DNA from: Mesorhizobium sp. M2D.F.Ca.ET.226.01.1.1
GTDB lineage: Bacteria; Pseudomonadota; Alphaproteobacteria; Rhizobiales; Rhizobiaceae
DNA length: 60,968 nucleotides
Assembly (NCBI RefSeq): GCF_004022705.2
Contig: NZ_RZOY02000025.1
Span: 1 to 60,968, forward strand
Direction of reading: 5' to 3'
Both the position numbers and the translations under genes were made by a program. Within the stretch, counting starts at the first letter, position 1; every line of letters begins with the position of its first letter. Below, piece after piece: positions 60,847-60,968 of the stretch. The notes below the pieces were generated by a model that was given only the letters and a program-made list of their open reading frames with translations, did not search any database and was not told where the DNA came from.

Positions 60847-60968
60847 TGTGAGCTTTCGGGAGGTTGTCCATTCGGACCGGACCGAGGAGACTGGAGTTAC
60901 CACGCTTCAGCATCCATCGGAGGATCCGAATGAACATCCATAAGAATGCCCGTCTCACACCGCTGCGT
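60847..60968 (+). mobile_element. IS481-like insertion sequence, left end
   Basis: The junction at about 60847 begins TGTGAGCTTTCGGGAGGTTG, with a 5'-TGT end as in IS481-family elements, directly in the middle of the GGDEF reading frame. A transposase start follows 83 bases later. The right end and target duplication are outside the window. Confidence 0.72.
60930..60968 (+). CDS. IS481-family transposase, N-terminal 13 codons
   Basis: ATG at 60930 with GGAGGATCC upstream. The peptide MNIHKNARLTPLR is the characteristic start of IS481-family integrase-like transposases. The rest of the gene is outside the window. Confidence 0.78.
   Translation, partial: MNIHKNARLTPLR

Overview
The window is a GC-rich alphaproteobacterial chromosome segment, most likely from a Mesorhizobium-like member of the Rhizobiales. 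The basis is the gene set (NasS/NasT nitrate control, an FnrN-type regulator beside cydABX and cydDC, an IalB-family gene, KTSC and DUF1801 proteins) and two families of dispersed intergenic palindromes of the rhizobial type. No rRNA, tRNA or CRISPR array was found. Species assignment is inference.

Layout: (1) 1-8.5 kb is a mixed region: the start of an FMN reductase, a KTSC protein, AlkB, an Rrf2 regulon (cupin, SDR, MscS, Rrf2 regulator) with three 19-bp palindromic operators, an orphan nuoD paralogue, small hypotheticals, a deletion scar with two gene tails, and a methyltransferase. (2) 8.7-11.3 kb is a CHASE-PAS-GGDEF-EAL protein. (3) 11.4-21.8 kb is a sugar or polyol catabolic island: Gfo/Idh/MocA oxidoreductase, RpiR regulator, SDR, mannitol-dehydrogenase-family enzyme, TIM-barrel isomerase and a complete CUT2-type ABC importer. 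(4) 21.8-31.2 kb (minus strand) is the assimilatory nitrate system: nasT-nasS, then a leader RNA, a 55-codon ORF, a nitrate transporter, nirB, nirD and nasA. The leader has a sigma-54 promoter, two hexaloop hairpins of the ANTAR type and an overlapping terminator. (5) 31.3-40.1 kb is a low-oxygen respiration module: FnrN-like regulator, hemerythrin, cydABX, a perfect FNR box, cydDC and hemN. (6) 40.1-46.4 kb holds a HerA-like ATPase, small proteins, RidA, an amidohydrolase and a flavin monooxygenase with an NTF2-like N-terminus. (7) 46.7-55.0 kb is a complete kdp potassium system, kdpFABC-DE, with two extra tiny membrane ORFs. (8) 55.1-61 kb has a frameshifted ialB, small stress-type genes (NUDIX, ArsR-SRPBCC pair, VOC, DUF1801 pair), and a GGDEF gene broken by an IS481-like element that runs off the right edge.

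How the parts work together: NasS and NasT should sense nitrate and release the terminator in the nas leader, while nitrogen limitation would act through sigma-54. The FnrN-like protein probably acts at the FNR box between cydABX and cydDC, coupling low oxygen to cytochrome bd assembly and, through hemN, to oxygen-independent heme synthesis. The RpiR protein probably controls the sugar island through a shared GAA-N6-TTC motif. The observations most worth checking are the nas leader with its small ORF, the extra kdp micro-proteins, the three-copy Rrf2 operator, the orphan nuoD and the ABC ATPase with complementary degenerate halves.
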